Source: Streptomyces sp. NBC_00459 (GTDB lineage Bacteria; Actinomycetota; Actinomycetes; Streptomycetales; Streptomycetaceae). From it: a stretch of 64,000 nucleotides of DNA. The translations under genes were made by a program, and so were the position numbers. Positions 43,042-51,574 of the stretch are shown one piece after another; positions within the stretch are counted from its first letter, which is position 1, and every line of letters begins with the position of its first letter. The stretch is taken from positions 6,138,001-6,202,000 of the forward strand of contig NZ_CP107903.1 in assembly GCF_036013955.1 (NCBI RefSeq). The letters are read 5' to 3'. The notes below the pieces were generated by a model. That model saw only the letters and a list, made by a program, of their open reading frames with translations. It did no database searches and was not told where the DNA came from.

Positions 43042-44304
43042 TCAGTACTTGCGGCCCGCCACCGCCGGCGCCCCGTTCCGGGGCCCGTACGGTGCGTGCT
43101 CCAGCCACGATCCGCACCACGGCAGCAGTGGTGCGAGGGCCGCCGCCGCGCGCTGCTTGGCCCGGACGATCCGGCGCCGGGGCCGCAGATGGTCCAGCGC
43201 GTTGCCGGCGGCCGCGCTGTTGTACACGGCCGCCGCGTGCCGAATCTCGGCGAACTCGGCGACCGCTCCCACCAGCCCCGTCCTGGTCACCGCCGCGATC
43301 GCCTCCGCCGCAGCCGCCGCGTCCGCGATCCCGCTGTTCATCCCGCGCGCCCCGAACGGCGGGAACAGATGAGCCGCCTCCCCGACGAGCAGCACCCGCC
43401 GGTGCCGGTCGGTGAACGCGTCCGCGACCTTGCGCAGGAAGCGGTACGTCGACACCCACAGGATCTGCGACCCGTACCCGGGTGCCTCCAGGACCGACGG
43501 CAGCCAGGCGCGTACGGCCTCCTCCGTGCCGAACGCCTCCTGCGGGTCGTCGTCGCGGCACTGCAGATCGACCTGGAAGCCGCCGGTGAAGGGCACCCGC
43601 ATCACGCTTCGGCCACCCACGCCCGGGTGTTCGTAGTGGAAGACGCGCTCCAGGGGGAGTTCGGCGCCGGGGATGTCGGCGACGTCCACGACCACGTGGA
43701 ACCCCTCCGACCGCGTGCCGTCCATGGTGATCCCCAACTCCGCCCGCACCGCCGAGCGGGCGCCGTCGGCGGCCACGACATGCGTGCCGTGCCAGACGCC
43801 GCCGTCGGAGTCGGTGAGGGTGACCCCGGTCGGCGAGGACCGGACGCCCGTCACCCGTACGCCCCACGCGAACTCCACGCCGGCGTCCCGGCAGGCGGCG
43901 CGCAGCAGGCGCTCGGTGTCCACCTGGCGCAGGCTGGTGAAGGGCGGGGTGGTCGTGGGCGTCTTCGGCTGCTCGGGGAAGGTGCGGGAGTAGACCTCGC
44001 GGCCCCGGTACAGCGTGCGCCGGGTGTGCCATGTCCGCCCGTACGACGCGAACTCGGCGGCCAGGCCCGGGCGCATCCCGTCCAGCAGGCGCAGGGTCTC
44101 GCGGTGCACGAACAGGGCGCGGCTGCCCGGGCGTTCACGGTCCTCCGGGTCCGCCTCCAGGACGACGACGGGCAGTCCGTGGGCGCGCAGGCCGAGGGCG
44201 GCCGAGAGGCCCACGGGACCCGCGCCCACGACCAGTACCTGGCCCGCCACCTGTTCCTGTACCTGGTCCGGTGCCTGTTCCGCTCCCTGCCCCGTGGGGG
44301 TCAT
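43042..44304 (-). CDS. FAD-dependent aromatic hydroxylase
   Basis: The product is 420 aa. ATG at 44304 overlaps the upstream ligase stop (ATGA), so the genes are coupled. The FAD-binding GxGxxG is VLVVGAGPVGL (about 23-33), the DG motif is AADGARSAVRAELG, and the GD motif is GEAAHLFPPFGARGMNSGIAD, with Glu replacing the usual Asp. This is the PHBH/MhpA-type group A monooxygenase, which uses NAD(P)H and oxygen to hydroxylate an activated ring. An aminobenzoate-derived ring is the obvious candidate substrate: ring or ipso (decarboxylative) hydroxylation. Substrate is not proven by sequence. Confidence 0.82.
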   Translation of the reverse strand: MTPTGQGAEQAPDQVQEQVAGQVLVVGAGPVGLSAALGLRAHGLPVVVLEADPEDRERPGSRALFVHRETLRLLDGMRPGLAAEFASYGRTWHTRRTLYRGREVYSRTFPEQPKTPTTTPPFTSLRQVDTERLLRAACRDAGVEFAWGVRVTGVRSSPTGVTLTDSDGGVWHGTHVVAADGARSAVRAELGITMDGTRSEGFHVVVDVADIPGAELPLERVFHYEHPGVGGRSVMRVPFTGGFQVDLQCRDDDPQEAFGTEEAVRAWLPSVLEAPGYGSQILWVSTYRFLRKVADAFTDRHRRVLLVGEAAHLFPPFGARGMNSGIADAAAAAEAIAAVTRTGLVGAVAEFAEIRHAAAVYNSAAAGNALDHLRPRRRIVRAKQRAAAALAPLLPWCGSWLEHAPYGPRNGAPAVAGRKY

Positions 44305-45887
44305 GCGCGTGCGCCCTCGGCGAGCATGCGGGTGATCTCCACCCGTTTCACCTTCCATGTCGCCGTCATCGGCAGCTCCTCGAACCGCCACTGCCGGGGC
44401 TCGGCCATCGTCGGCAGATCGGCGGTCGCCTGACGCCAGCGGTCCGGGTCCAGCGGCATCTCGTCCCGTACGCACACCACGGGCACCGGCTCACGGTCGG
44501 CGCCCGGCACGATGACGACCTCGCGCAGCTCCTCCAGCCGGTCCATCAGCGTGTCCTCGACCTCCAGGTTGCTGTGCACGGAGTCGATCTGGTCGATCTC
44601 GCGGTCGATGAGATACAGCGCGCCGAGCCTGCTCCGGTACCCCATGTCGCCCATCTGCCACCACCCGCCGCCGTCGAGCTGGCGGTCGTACTGCTCGCGC
44701 GCGCCGAGGTAGGTGAGGATGCGCCCGCGCGTACGGGCCTCGATGCGACCCGGCTTTCCGGGTGCCGCGGTCCGGCCGTCGTCGTCCGTGACCCGGACCC
44801 GGGTGAAGCCGGGTATCCCGATCCCGACCCGGCGGCCGTCCGCCTTCGCGACGCTGCGCCGGGTGAACCACTGGAAGGCGACAGGCCCGGTCTCGCTCTG
44901 CCCGTACAGCTGGATCAGCCAGGCGCTACGGCGTTTCGAGGCGCCCAGCAGCCGCCGTACGGTACGCGGGTGGATCGCGTCGAACGTCGACCCGTACGAC
45001 CGTACGCGCGACAGCGGTTGGCCCGGTGCGTCCGCCAACTCCTCCCACAGGACGAAGGTGTTGGGGTGGGTCTCCACGATCCCCGGGCGATGGCGGGCGA
45101 GCAGCGGGCCCACGGCGGCCGGGGTCGGGTCAGTGATCAGGAGCAACGGACTGCCGAAGTGCAGAAGCACGCCGAGGAGATGGTAGAAGCGCGAGTGCAC
45201 GAACGACATGTGCAGCGCGGCCGTCTCGCCACGGGTTGGCCAGCCCATCGCCTGCTGCGGTACGAGGCGGTTCCACATGGTGTTCGCGCAGTGCACGGCG
45301 AGCTTGGGGATGCCGGTGGTTCCCGAACTGTGGGTGATCAGGGCGGGTTCACGGGGGTGGAGGCGGACGGCGGCGACGGGTTCGGCGCCCGCGTACATCG
45401 CCAGCGGCTCGGCACCGGGCGCGTCGGCACCGGCGTCGGCATCGACGGAGAGGGTTCGGCGTACGAGCGGGGCGAGGTCCAACTCCGCGAGCGGGCCGGT
45501 GAGTTTGGCGCTGTCGGTGAGCAGCCAGGGGCGTTGCAGCCGGGCCAGCAGCTGACCGACGACCGGTCCGGCGAGGCCGGGGGACAGCAGCACCGGGACC
45601 GCGCCGATACGGGAGACCGCACAGGTCAGCAGCACGATGTCGACGTTGTCCGTCTTGTGGACGACCACCTGCTCGGACGGTCGCACTCCGGCCGCCCACA
45701 GCCGGGCCGACAACTCCTCGACCAGATCGGCCAGTTGGCTGTAGCTGAGGTCGACCCCGAGGTCGGGGCTCACGTCGAGCGGCCGGTCCAGGGTGACGAA
45801 GACGGCTCCGTGGCGGTCGGCGGCCCGCCGGAAGACCGGGCCCAGATAGAAACCGCGGTCGGCGAGCAGGGGCTGCGGCTGTGGCAT
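44301..45887 (-). CDS. AMP-dependent acyl-adenylate-forming ligase (first)
   Basis: The product is 528 aa. ATG at 45887 follows AAGGGAA. The phosphate-binding loop is HSSGTTGIPK (about 183), the A5 core is YGQSETGP, the A7 region is WWQMGDMGYR, and the C-terminal lysine is in ATWKVKR (about 512). It is clearly divergent from the second ligase in the operon (different loop, shorter substrate pocket text). These enzymes make an acyl-AMP, then a CoA thioester or amide. No free-standing carrier protein is visible nearby, so CoA or direct amine capture is likely. Confidence 0.83.
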   Translation of the reverse strand: MPQPQPLLADRGFYLGPVFRRAADRHGAVFVTLDRPLDVSPDLGVDLSYSQLADLVEELSARLWAAGVRPSEQVVVHKTDNVDIVLLTCAVSRIGAVPVLLSPGLAGPVVGQLLARLQRPWLLTDSAKLTGPLAELDLAPLVRRTLSVDADAGADAPGAEPLAMYAGAEPVAAVRLHPREPALITHSSGTTGIPKLAVHCANTMWNRLVPQQAMGWPTRGETAALHMSFVHSRFYHLLGVLLHFGSPLLLITDPTPAAVGPLLARHRPGIVETHPNTFVLWEELADAPGQPLSRVRSYGSTFDAIHPRTVRRLLGASKRRSAWLIQLYGQSETGPVAFQWFTRRSVAKADGRRVGIGIPGFTRVRVTDDDGRTAAPGKPGRIEARTRGRILTYLGAREQYDRQLDGGGWWQMGDMGYRSRLGALYLIDREIDQIDSVHSNLEVEDTLMDRLEELREVVIVPGADREPVPVVCVRDEMPLDPDRWRQATADLPTMAEPRQWRFEELPMTATWKVKRVEITRMLAEGARA

Positions 45888-45946
45888 GCGCCCGTTCCCT
45901 TCTGAAGTACGGCAGGCAGCCGTGGAGGCTGCGGTGGCTGCGGGTG

Positions 45947-47542
45947 TCACCAGGCGCCCTGGCGGACCAGATGGCGGCGGAGCTTCCCGGTCGAGGTGCG
46001 GGGCAGCGACGGGACGAAGCTGACGCTCCGGGGGACCTTGAAGGCGGCGAGCCGAGCGCGGGCCAGCTCGATGAGTTCGGTCTCCAGGCCCGCCCGGACC
46101 GGCCCGGCGGGGACGACGAAGGCCCGCAGTCTGCTGAAGCCCCGCTCGTCGGTGAGAGCGGCCACGGCGACCTCCTTCACCGCCGGGTGGGTGCGCAGTA
46201 CGGCCTCCACCTCCAGCGGTGAGACGGTGATGCCGCCGACCATCTCCATGTCGTCGGCGCGGCCCAGGTGCCGGTAGGTGCCGTCCGGTTCACGCACCGC
46301 CCGGTCCCGGGTCGCCAGCCAGCCGCCGACCAGTGAACGGGCGGTCTCCTCGGGCCGGTTGAGGTAGCCGCTGGTCAACGTCGGCCCGCGCACCCAGAGT
46401 TCACCCTCGGCGCCTTCGTCGGCACCGGGTAACGGAAGCCCGGCGCGGTCGCGCAGCTCGACCTCGAAACCGGGGACCGGGCGGCCGACGGTGCCGGGGT
46501 GGTTGTGGTCGAGGCTGTTGGCGCAGAAGGCGTGCCCGGCCTCCGTCGAGCCGATCTGCTCCAGCACCGGCGCGCCGAGCAGCTCGCCGACCTGCTGTCC
46601 GAGCCCGTCCGGCAGTCCCTCGCCGGCCGACACGGCGGCCCGTACGGAGGCGAAGCAGGCCTGGTGGCCGTTGCCCCGGTCGGCGACCAGGGCCGCGTAG
46701 GCGGACGGCACGGAGTACAGCAGCGTCACCCGGTGCCGGGCGACGAGTTCGTCGACGGCGGCCGGGCTCGGACGCCGGTCGACCAGCACGGCCGACGACC
46801 CGGAGAAGAGCGGGAAGACGAGGGCGTTGCCGAAGCCGTAGGCGAAGTACAGCTTCGAGACGGAGAGGGTGACGTCGTCCTGGGTGATCCGCAGCAGTCG
46901 GCGCCCGATGAGGTCGTGGTAGGTCTTCGGGTCGCCGTGACAGTGCACAACTCCCTTGGGACGCCCGGTGGTTCCGGAGGTGTACTGCACGTACAGGGGC
47001 GTGTGCGCGTCCACCGGGTGGGCGGTGGTGGTCGGTTCGGCGGCGGGCGCGAGGGCGGCGAGCTGATCGGCGCCGAGGAGAGGCCGGCCCGCGAACCGCT
47101 TCTCCTCCCCCTCGCCCTCCGCCAGCCAGGGTCCGGTCACACACAGCACGGCGTCGGCGTCCTCGGTCATGAACGCGTGGTCGGCGGGCGGGAGTTCGGG
47201 ATTGACCAGGACGGCCACGGCGCCGAGACGGGCGGTGGCGAGGAAGACGGTCACCCAGGTGATGCCGTCGGGCAGGGCGAGGAGCACCCGGTCGCCGGGC
47301 CCCACCCCGTGCCGGGCGAGCACCGTCGCCGTACGGGCGGCCAGCTCGTGCACCTCGCCGTGCGTCCAGGACCGGTGCCCCTGATGGCTCTGGTGGAAGG
47401 CGGCCCGGTCGCTCCAGCCGCGCCGTTCGGCGAGGGCGGCGAGATGGGCGGCGAGGTTGCCGGGGGCGTCGGCATCGGCGGGGGAGGGCGCGGGTGCGGC
47501 TGCGGGTGCCGGGGGAGCGGTGGTGGACGGGTGGGTCGTCAT
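45947..47542 (-). CDS. Benzoate-CoA ligase family AMP-binding enzyme (second)
   Basis: The product is 531 aa. ATG at 47542 overlaps the pabAB stop. A Pro/Ala-rich N-terminus precedes the ligase fold: YTSGTTGRPKGVVHCHGD (about 186), the substrate-gate segment KLYFAYGFGNALVFPL, the core EQIGSTEAGHAF, and C-terminal STGKLRRHLVR (Lys about 519). The FAYGFGN/GSTE arrangement is that of benzoate, 4-hydroxybenzoate and aminobenzoate CoA ligases. I infer activation of p-aminobenzoate or a hydroxylated derivative as CoA thioester. A benzoyl substrate is the family expectation, not shown. Confidence 0.85.
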   Translation of the reverse strand: MTTHPSTTAPPAPAAAPAPSPADADAPGNLAAHLAALAERRGWSDRAAFHQSHQGHRSWTHGEVHELAARTATVLARHGVGPGDRVLLALPDGITWVTVFLATARLGAVAVLVNPELPPADHAFMTEDADAVLCVTGPWLAEGEGEEKRFAGRPLLGADQLAALAPAAEPTTTAHPVDAHTPLYVQYTSGTTGRPKGVVHCHGDPKTYHDLIGRRLLRITQDDVTLSVSKLYFAYGFGNALVFPLFSGSSAVLVDRRPSPAAVDELVARHRVTLLYSVPSAYAALVADRGNGHQACFASVRAAVSAGEGLPDGLGQQVGELLGAPVLEQIGSTEAGHAFCANSLDHNHPGTVGRPVPGFEVELRDRAGLPLPGADEGAEGELWVRGPTLTSGYLNRPEETARSLVGGWLATRDRAVREPDGTYRHLGRADDMEMVGGITVSPLEVEAVLRTHPAVKEVAVAALTDERGFSRLRAFVVPAGPVRAGLETELIELARARLAAFKVPRSVSFVPSLPRTSTGKLRRHLVRQGAW

Positions 47543-49785
47543 CGGGCGGCCTCCTCGGCGGCGGCCGACAGGGACGAGGACCGCGGGTACTCCAGGTACT
47601 CCCGCTCGCCGTACTCCCGGTCGCCCTGGTACTGCTCCTGGTACTCCTGGTACTCCTGGTAGGCCCGCATCTGCGCGGCGGTCTTCAGCAGCATCTCGTC
47701 GTACTCCGCGACCGGGTCCGAGCCGAGGACGATCGCGCCGCCCGCGCCCAACTGCATCTCGCCGTCGGCGATCACGGCGGTCCGGATGACGATGCTGAGG
47801 TCCGCGCCGCCGCTGCACCCCAGGTAGCCGAGGGCCCCGGAGTACACGCCCCGGGCCTCGGTCTCCAGCGTGTCGATGATCTCCATGGTGCGGAGCTTCG
47901 GCGCGCCGGTCATGGAGCCGCCGGGGAAGCAGGCGCGGACCGCGTCCACCGAGTCGGTGTCCTCGCGCAGCCGTCCCTCGACGTAGGAGACGAGCTGGTG
48001 CACGGTCGCGTACGTCTCGGCGACCATGAGCCGGGAGACACGTACCGTGCCGGTGCGGCAGACCTGGCCCAGGTCGTTGCGGAGCAGGTCGACGATCATC
48101 AGGTTCTCGGCGCGCGTCTTGTCGTCGGCGGCCAGCGAGTCCCGGAGACGGTCGTCCTCCTCCGGGGCGTCGCCCCGCGGGGCGGTGCCCTTGATGGGCC
48201 TGGCCTCGGCCATGCCGTCCCGGGTGATCCGCAGGAACCGCTCGGGGGAGGAACCGGCCACCTCCAGGTCCCCGAACCGCAGGAAGGCCGCGTACGGCGC
48301 CGGGTTGACGCGGCGCAGGACCCGGTAGAAGTCGTACGCGTCGGTCGGGGCGGGCATCCGGGCCGCGTTGGTCAGACAGACCTCGTAGCTCGTGCCGGTC
48401 GTCAACTCCCGTCGGCAGGCCGCGATGTCGGCGAGATAGGTGGCCCGGTCGCGCACCAGCCACGGTTCCGCCGAGGCGGGGTCCGGCTCGGCGGCCGGTA
48501 CGGGCACCGGCGGCTGCTGACCCGACACGAAGGAGAGCTGGGCCAGCGCGCTGTCGAGCCAGTCGGCGGCCTCCAGTGTGGCCTGCGGAGTGTCCTCGGC
48601 GACACAGACGGCGTACGTGTAGCCGTCCTGGTGGTCCACCGCGATCAGCCGGTCGGCGAACAGCCAGCAGGCGTCCGGGGTTTGGGCCCGGTGCACGTTG
48701 GGCGAGGCTCCGCAGTCGGCCTTCGTCTCGTACCCGAAGTAGCCGACATATCCGCCGGTGAAGTCGAAGGGCAGGCCGGTGGCATCCACATGACGGTTCG
48801 TCAACTGCCGCTTCAGATAGTCGAAGACGCTCGCCCTGACCTTGCGCGTCGGCCGTCCGGCCCGCTCGATCTCACAGACGCCGCTCGTGACGTCGTACCG
48901 CACGAACTCGGCGAGCGGACCGGAATCGTCCCCGAAGAACGAGAACCGTGACCGGCCCTTCTCGACTTGCGCGCTGTCCAGCCAGAACGCGCGCGGCGAG
49001 CCGGCGTACATCCGGCCGAAGGCGGCCTCCGTGTCCACGGCGGTGGCGATCCGCCGGGTGTGCAGACGGTGGGTGGGACGCTGCTGCGACGAACGGCGCT
49101 GGGCGGGGATGCGGGGGATGACCGTGGGGGAGGGGGGCTTGGGCATCGCCGCCGCGGTGCGGGTGACGTTGGTGTTCTTCGTACGGAGCTTGCGGGCGCG
49201 GTCCGCCGTGAGGTTGCGGAAGTTCATGAGCATGCGGCGCCCGTACTCGGTGAGGACCGACTCCGGGTGGAACTGCACTCCCCACAGGGGGCGCGTGCGG
49301 TGCCGCAGCCCCATCAGGACGCCGTCCTCGGCCCAGGCGGTGGCCTCAAGTGTGTCGGGCAGCGGCTCGCGCACGGCGAGGGAGTGGTAGCGCACGGCGG
49401 TGAAGTTCTGCGGCAGACCCTTGAAGAGGTCCCGCTCGTCGTGCCGGATCGTGGAGAGATGCCCGTGACGGGGCTCGGGGGCGGGCACGATCCCACCGCT
49501 CTCGCCGAGCGCGATGCCCTGGTGACCGAGGCAGACGCCGAGTACGGGTATCCGTGACTCGGCGAGTACACGTGCGCTGATCCCGAAGTCGCGGGGGGCG
49601 GCGGGGTGCCCGGGTCCGGGGGAGACGACCACGTTCTCGAACTTGTCGAATTGCAGCAGACTGTCGACTCTGCTGGTCAGCGCGTCGTTGCGGATCACCG
49701 TCGGCTCTTCGCCGTTGACCTCCGCGATCAGCTGGAACAGGTTGTACGTGTACGAGTCATAATTGTCGATGAGCAGGGTCTTCAC
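47539..49785 (-). CDS. pabAB: Fused aminodeoxychorismate synthase (PabA-PabB)
   Basis: The product is 748 aa. GTG at 49785 is chosen after GGGAGG (9 nt). The N-terminal glutamine amidotransferase (1-185) has the nucleophile in GVCLGHQG (about 86) and FHPES (about 170). A basic linker (about 190-245) leads to the chorismate-binding half with PIKGTAPRG (about 528; Lys marks PabB against TrpE) and SMTGAPKLRTMEIID (about 625). It makes 4-amino-4-deoxychorismate from chorismate and glutamine. Fused PabAB is typical of secondary-metabolite clusters (candicidin, aureothin, chloramphenicol). The last 30 residues are an odd Tyr/Gln/Glu repeat (YQEYQEYQEQY) absent from the core enzyme. Confidence 0.93.
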   Translation of the reverse strand: MKTLLIDNYDSYTYNLFQLIAEVNGEEPTVIRNDALTSRVDSLLQFDKFENVVVSPGPGHPAAPRDFGISARVLAESRIPVLGVCLGHQGIALGESGGIVPAPEPRHGHLSTIRHDERDLFKGLPQNFTAVRYHSLAVREPLPDTLEATAWAEDGVLMGLRHRTRPLWGVQFHPESVLTEYGRRMLMNFRNLTADRARKLRTKNTNVTRTAAAMPKPPSPTVIPRIPAQRRSSQQRPTHRLHTRRIATAVDTEAAFGRMYAGSPRAFWLDSAQVEKGRSRFSFFGDDSGPLAEFVRYDVTSGVCEIERAGRPTRKVRASVFDYLKRQLTNRHVDATGLPFDFTGGYVGYFGYETKADCGASPNVHRAQTPDACWLFADRLIAVDHQDGYTYAVCVAEDTPQATLEAADWLDSALAQLSFVSGQQPPVPVPAAEPDPASAEPWLVRDRATYLADIAACRRELTTGTSYEVCLTNAARMPAPTDAYDFYRVLRRVNPAPYAAFLRFGDLEVAGSSPERFLRITRDGMAEARPIKGTAPRGDAPEEDDRLRDSLAADDKTRAENLMIVDLLRNDLGQVCRTGTVRVSRLMVAETYATVHQLVSYVEGRLREDTDSVDAVRACFPGGSMTGAPKLRTMEIIDTLETEARGVYSGALGYLGCSGGADLSIVIRTAVIADGEMQLGAGGAIVLGSDPVAEYDEMLLKTAAQMRAYQEYQEYQEQYQGDREYGEREYLEYPRSSSLSAAAEEAAR

Positions 49786-49821
49786 CCGCGCCCACCTCCC
49801 TTGCATCGTTCATGCCGCCGT

Positions 49822-50457
49822 TCATGCGGTCCGCCTTTTGTGCCGTCCACGGAGTGCCTGGAGCGGCGGGTAGAGCCATTTCTTGAAGAAACGCTGAAGG
49901 CGCGGCATGAGAATCCAGGTGACGAGTGCCGTCACGGCCAGACACAGCAGTAGAGTGCGAATGAGCGCATTTACGCCACCGAGGAACGGAAGAATGGTCA
50001 GATTGAATATGAGCACGGGTGGAAAAACCGCGCTCATATTCACGAACCACAGTTTCCACTTGTCCGGCGGGCGCGGTGGGGCGGCCGGTGCCGGGGCGGC
50101 GGCCGGTAAGTCCGTCTGGGATTCGAACCACACCTTGGAGCCCCGGACGGTACGGCGCCCGGTCTCCCGGGCGAGCCCTTCCGCCCGGGTCGCCCACTGC
50201 GCCCAACTGGCGGAGTTCTCCCAGGCCAGGGCCGTACTCTCACTGTCGAAGCGGTAGACCACATGCCACTCCGCCTCTCCGTCGACAAGCACACCACCAC
50301 CCAGAAATCCCGGCTCACGCGCCCTCGCACGCAGCACGGCCCACCCCCAGGAGTGGAACTCGGTCTCGCGGCCCGGGATCACTTGATACGCCACCGTGAC
50401 GGTGACGGGATTCCTGGTCACGCCGTCGTATACGCAGCGGGAACCGATCACACTCAA
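49822..50457 (-). CDS. Antibiotic-biosynthesis-monooxygenase (ABM) domain protein with membrane tail
   Basis: The product is about 211 aa. The TTG at 50457 is the furthest plausible start; GTG at 50451 or 50421 are alternatives, and no well-placed ribosome site exists. Residues about 15-110 form an ABM-type dimeric alpha-beta barrel (VTVAYQVIPGRETEFHSWGWAVLRARAREPGFLGGGVL, WHVVYRFDS). A Pro/Ala linker precedes two membrane segments (about 137-160, 163-186) and a basic end. ABM proteins oxygenate or cyclise small aromatics or act as cofactor-free enzymes. It is first in the leftward operon, divergent from DUF3050. Confidence 0.72.
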   Translation of the reverse strand: MSVIGSRCVYDGVTRNPVTVTVAYQVIPGRETEFHSWGWAVLRARAREPGFLGGGVLVDGEAEWHVVYRFDSESTALAWENSASWAQWATRAEGLARETGRRTVRGSKVWFESQTDLPAAAPAPAAPPRPPDKWKLWFVNMSAVFPPVLIFNLTILPFLGGVNALIRTLLLCLAVTALVTWILMPRLQRFFKKWLYPPLQALRGRHKRRTA

Positions 50458-50646
50458 ATGTTCAACGAAGATTTTCGAAATCTCCTCCAGGATGTCCGGA
50501 AGGTTACTTTTTATCGGCTTTTAGGGCTTCTTGCTGTGTTCTTTCGAGTGATACTCGGGGTAACTTTTCCGGAATTCAGGAAAGTGCTTGCCCGGGAGAG
50601 CGGGGAAGCTGCACGATCGCCATTCGACCGACGCGAGGGAGATTTC
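50458..50646. promoter_or_regulatory. Divergent promoter region of the aminobenzoate cluster
   Basis: These 189 bp are notably A/T-rich (TTACTTTTTATCGGCTTTTAGG near 50505). AGATTTTCGAAATCT, a 6-bp dyad around TCG, lies at 50470-50484. Both the ABM-pabAB-ligase operon and the DUF3050 gene must start here. It is the natural target for the SARP regulator. Confidence 0.45.
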
Positions 50647-51426
50647 ATGTCCAGGTACGACTGGGATATGACCCACGAAGGGATCGAGCGGGCCCGGTCC
50701 GTGATCGAACCGGTGCGAAAAGAAGTGACCGCCCACCCGATTTACCAGCGGATAAACACCACGGAACGCATGGCGACGTTCATGGAACACCATGTGTTCG
50801 CGGTATGGGATTTCATGTCCCTGCTCAAGTCGCTGCAACGGGAACTGACCTGTGTCGACGTCCCCTGGGTGCCGCGCGGGTCGGAGGTGAGCCGGCGCCT
50901 CATCAACGACATCGTGCTCGTGGAGGAGAGCGACGAGCTGAACGGCGGCTTCACCAGCCACTTCGAGCTGTACCGGGCCGGCATGTACGAGGCGGCGGCG
51001 GACACGTCCCGTATCGACACGTTCGTCGCCCTGGTGGGAGAGGGGCACGATGTGGGCTCGGCGCTGCGGGTCGCCCAAGTCCCCGGCCCCGCGGCCGAGT
51101 TCGTCCGCACCACGTTCGAGATCATCAACGACCGGCCGCTGCACTGCCGGGCCGCGGCCTTCGCCTTCTCCCGCGAGGATCTCATCCCGGACATGTTCGA
51201 CCAGGTCGTCAAGGAGGAGGGCACCGACCGCTTCCCCCTGTTCCTCGACTACCTGTCCCGCCACATCGAGGTCGACGGCGAGGAGCACACGCCCATGGCG
51301 ATGCAGATGGTCGCCGACCTGTGCGGGACCAGCGACGAGCGCTGGGCGGAGGCCGCGGAGACGGCCACGGACGCGCTGGAGGCGAGGGTGCGGTTGTGGG
51401 ACGGGGTGGTCGAGGGGATGGGGTGA
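50647..51426 (+). CDS. DUF3050 haem-oxygenase-like protein
   Basis: The product is 259 aa, with ATG at 50647 after GAGGGAG (6 nt). It is all-helical. Candidate metal ligands occur in the order seen in haem-oxygenase-like diiron oxidases: E47-H48 (FMEHHVF), E93/E94 (VLVEESDELNGG), H105 with E107 (SHFELY), H166, and H206, E212/E213, H214 near the end (SRHIEVDGEEHTP). Members of that superfamily perform N-oxygenation or C-C cleavage. Oxidation of the aryl amine is therefore a reasonable guess in a PABA cluster. DUF3050 itself has no function I can cite. Confidence 0.78.
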   Translation: MSRYDWDMTHEGIERARSVIEPVRKEVTAHPIYQRINTTERMATFMEHHVFAVWDFMSLLKSLQRELTCVDVPWVPRGSEVSRRLINDIVLVEESDELNGGFTSHFELYRAGMYEAAADTSRIDTFVALVGEGHDVGSALRVAQVPGPAAEFVRTTFEIINDRPLHCRAAAFAFSREDLIPDMFDQVVKEEGTDRFPLFLDYLSRHIEVDGEEHTPMAMQMVADLCGTSDERWAEAAETATDALEARVRLWDGVVEGMG

Positions 51427-51439
51427 CCGTCTCCGGCCC

Positions 51440-51550
51440 GCCAGGGGTACCCCCTCCGTGGAAGTTCGAGGACGAACGCGTTCAGCGCGAAGGGGGCCGG
51501 GGCGCAGGGAGTTCGGGGCGCAGCCCCGAGAAGGAACGGGTAGGGACGGA
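51440..51550. repeat. Streptomyces-type intergenic repeat
   Basis: The phrase TTCGAGGACGAACGCGTTCA, then TCGGGGC-GCA-GCCCCGA (51513-51529, perfect 7-bp hairpin) and AAGGAACGGGTAGGGGCGG are sequences that recur after genes across Streptomyces. They end the DUF3050 transcript and face the convergent exporter gene. Confidence 0.55.
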
Positions 51551-51574
51551 TAGGGGCGGCGGCGGGGGCGGGAC

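Noticed and set aside
50105..50140. tRNA-like T-arm (GGTTCGAATCCCA on the minus strand)
   Set aside because: It lies inside the ABM-domain coding sequence, the arms do not pair properly, and no acceptor or anticodon stems surround it.
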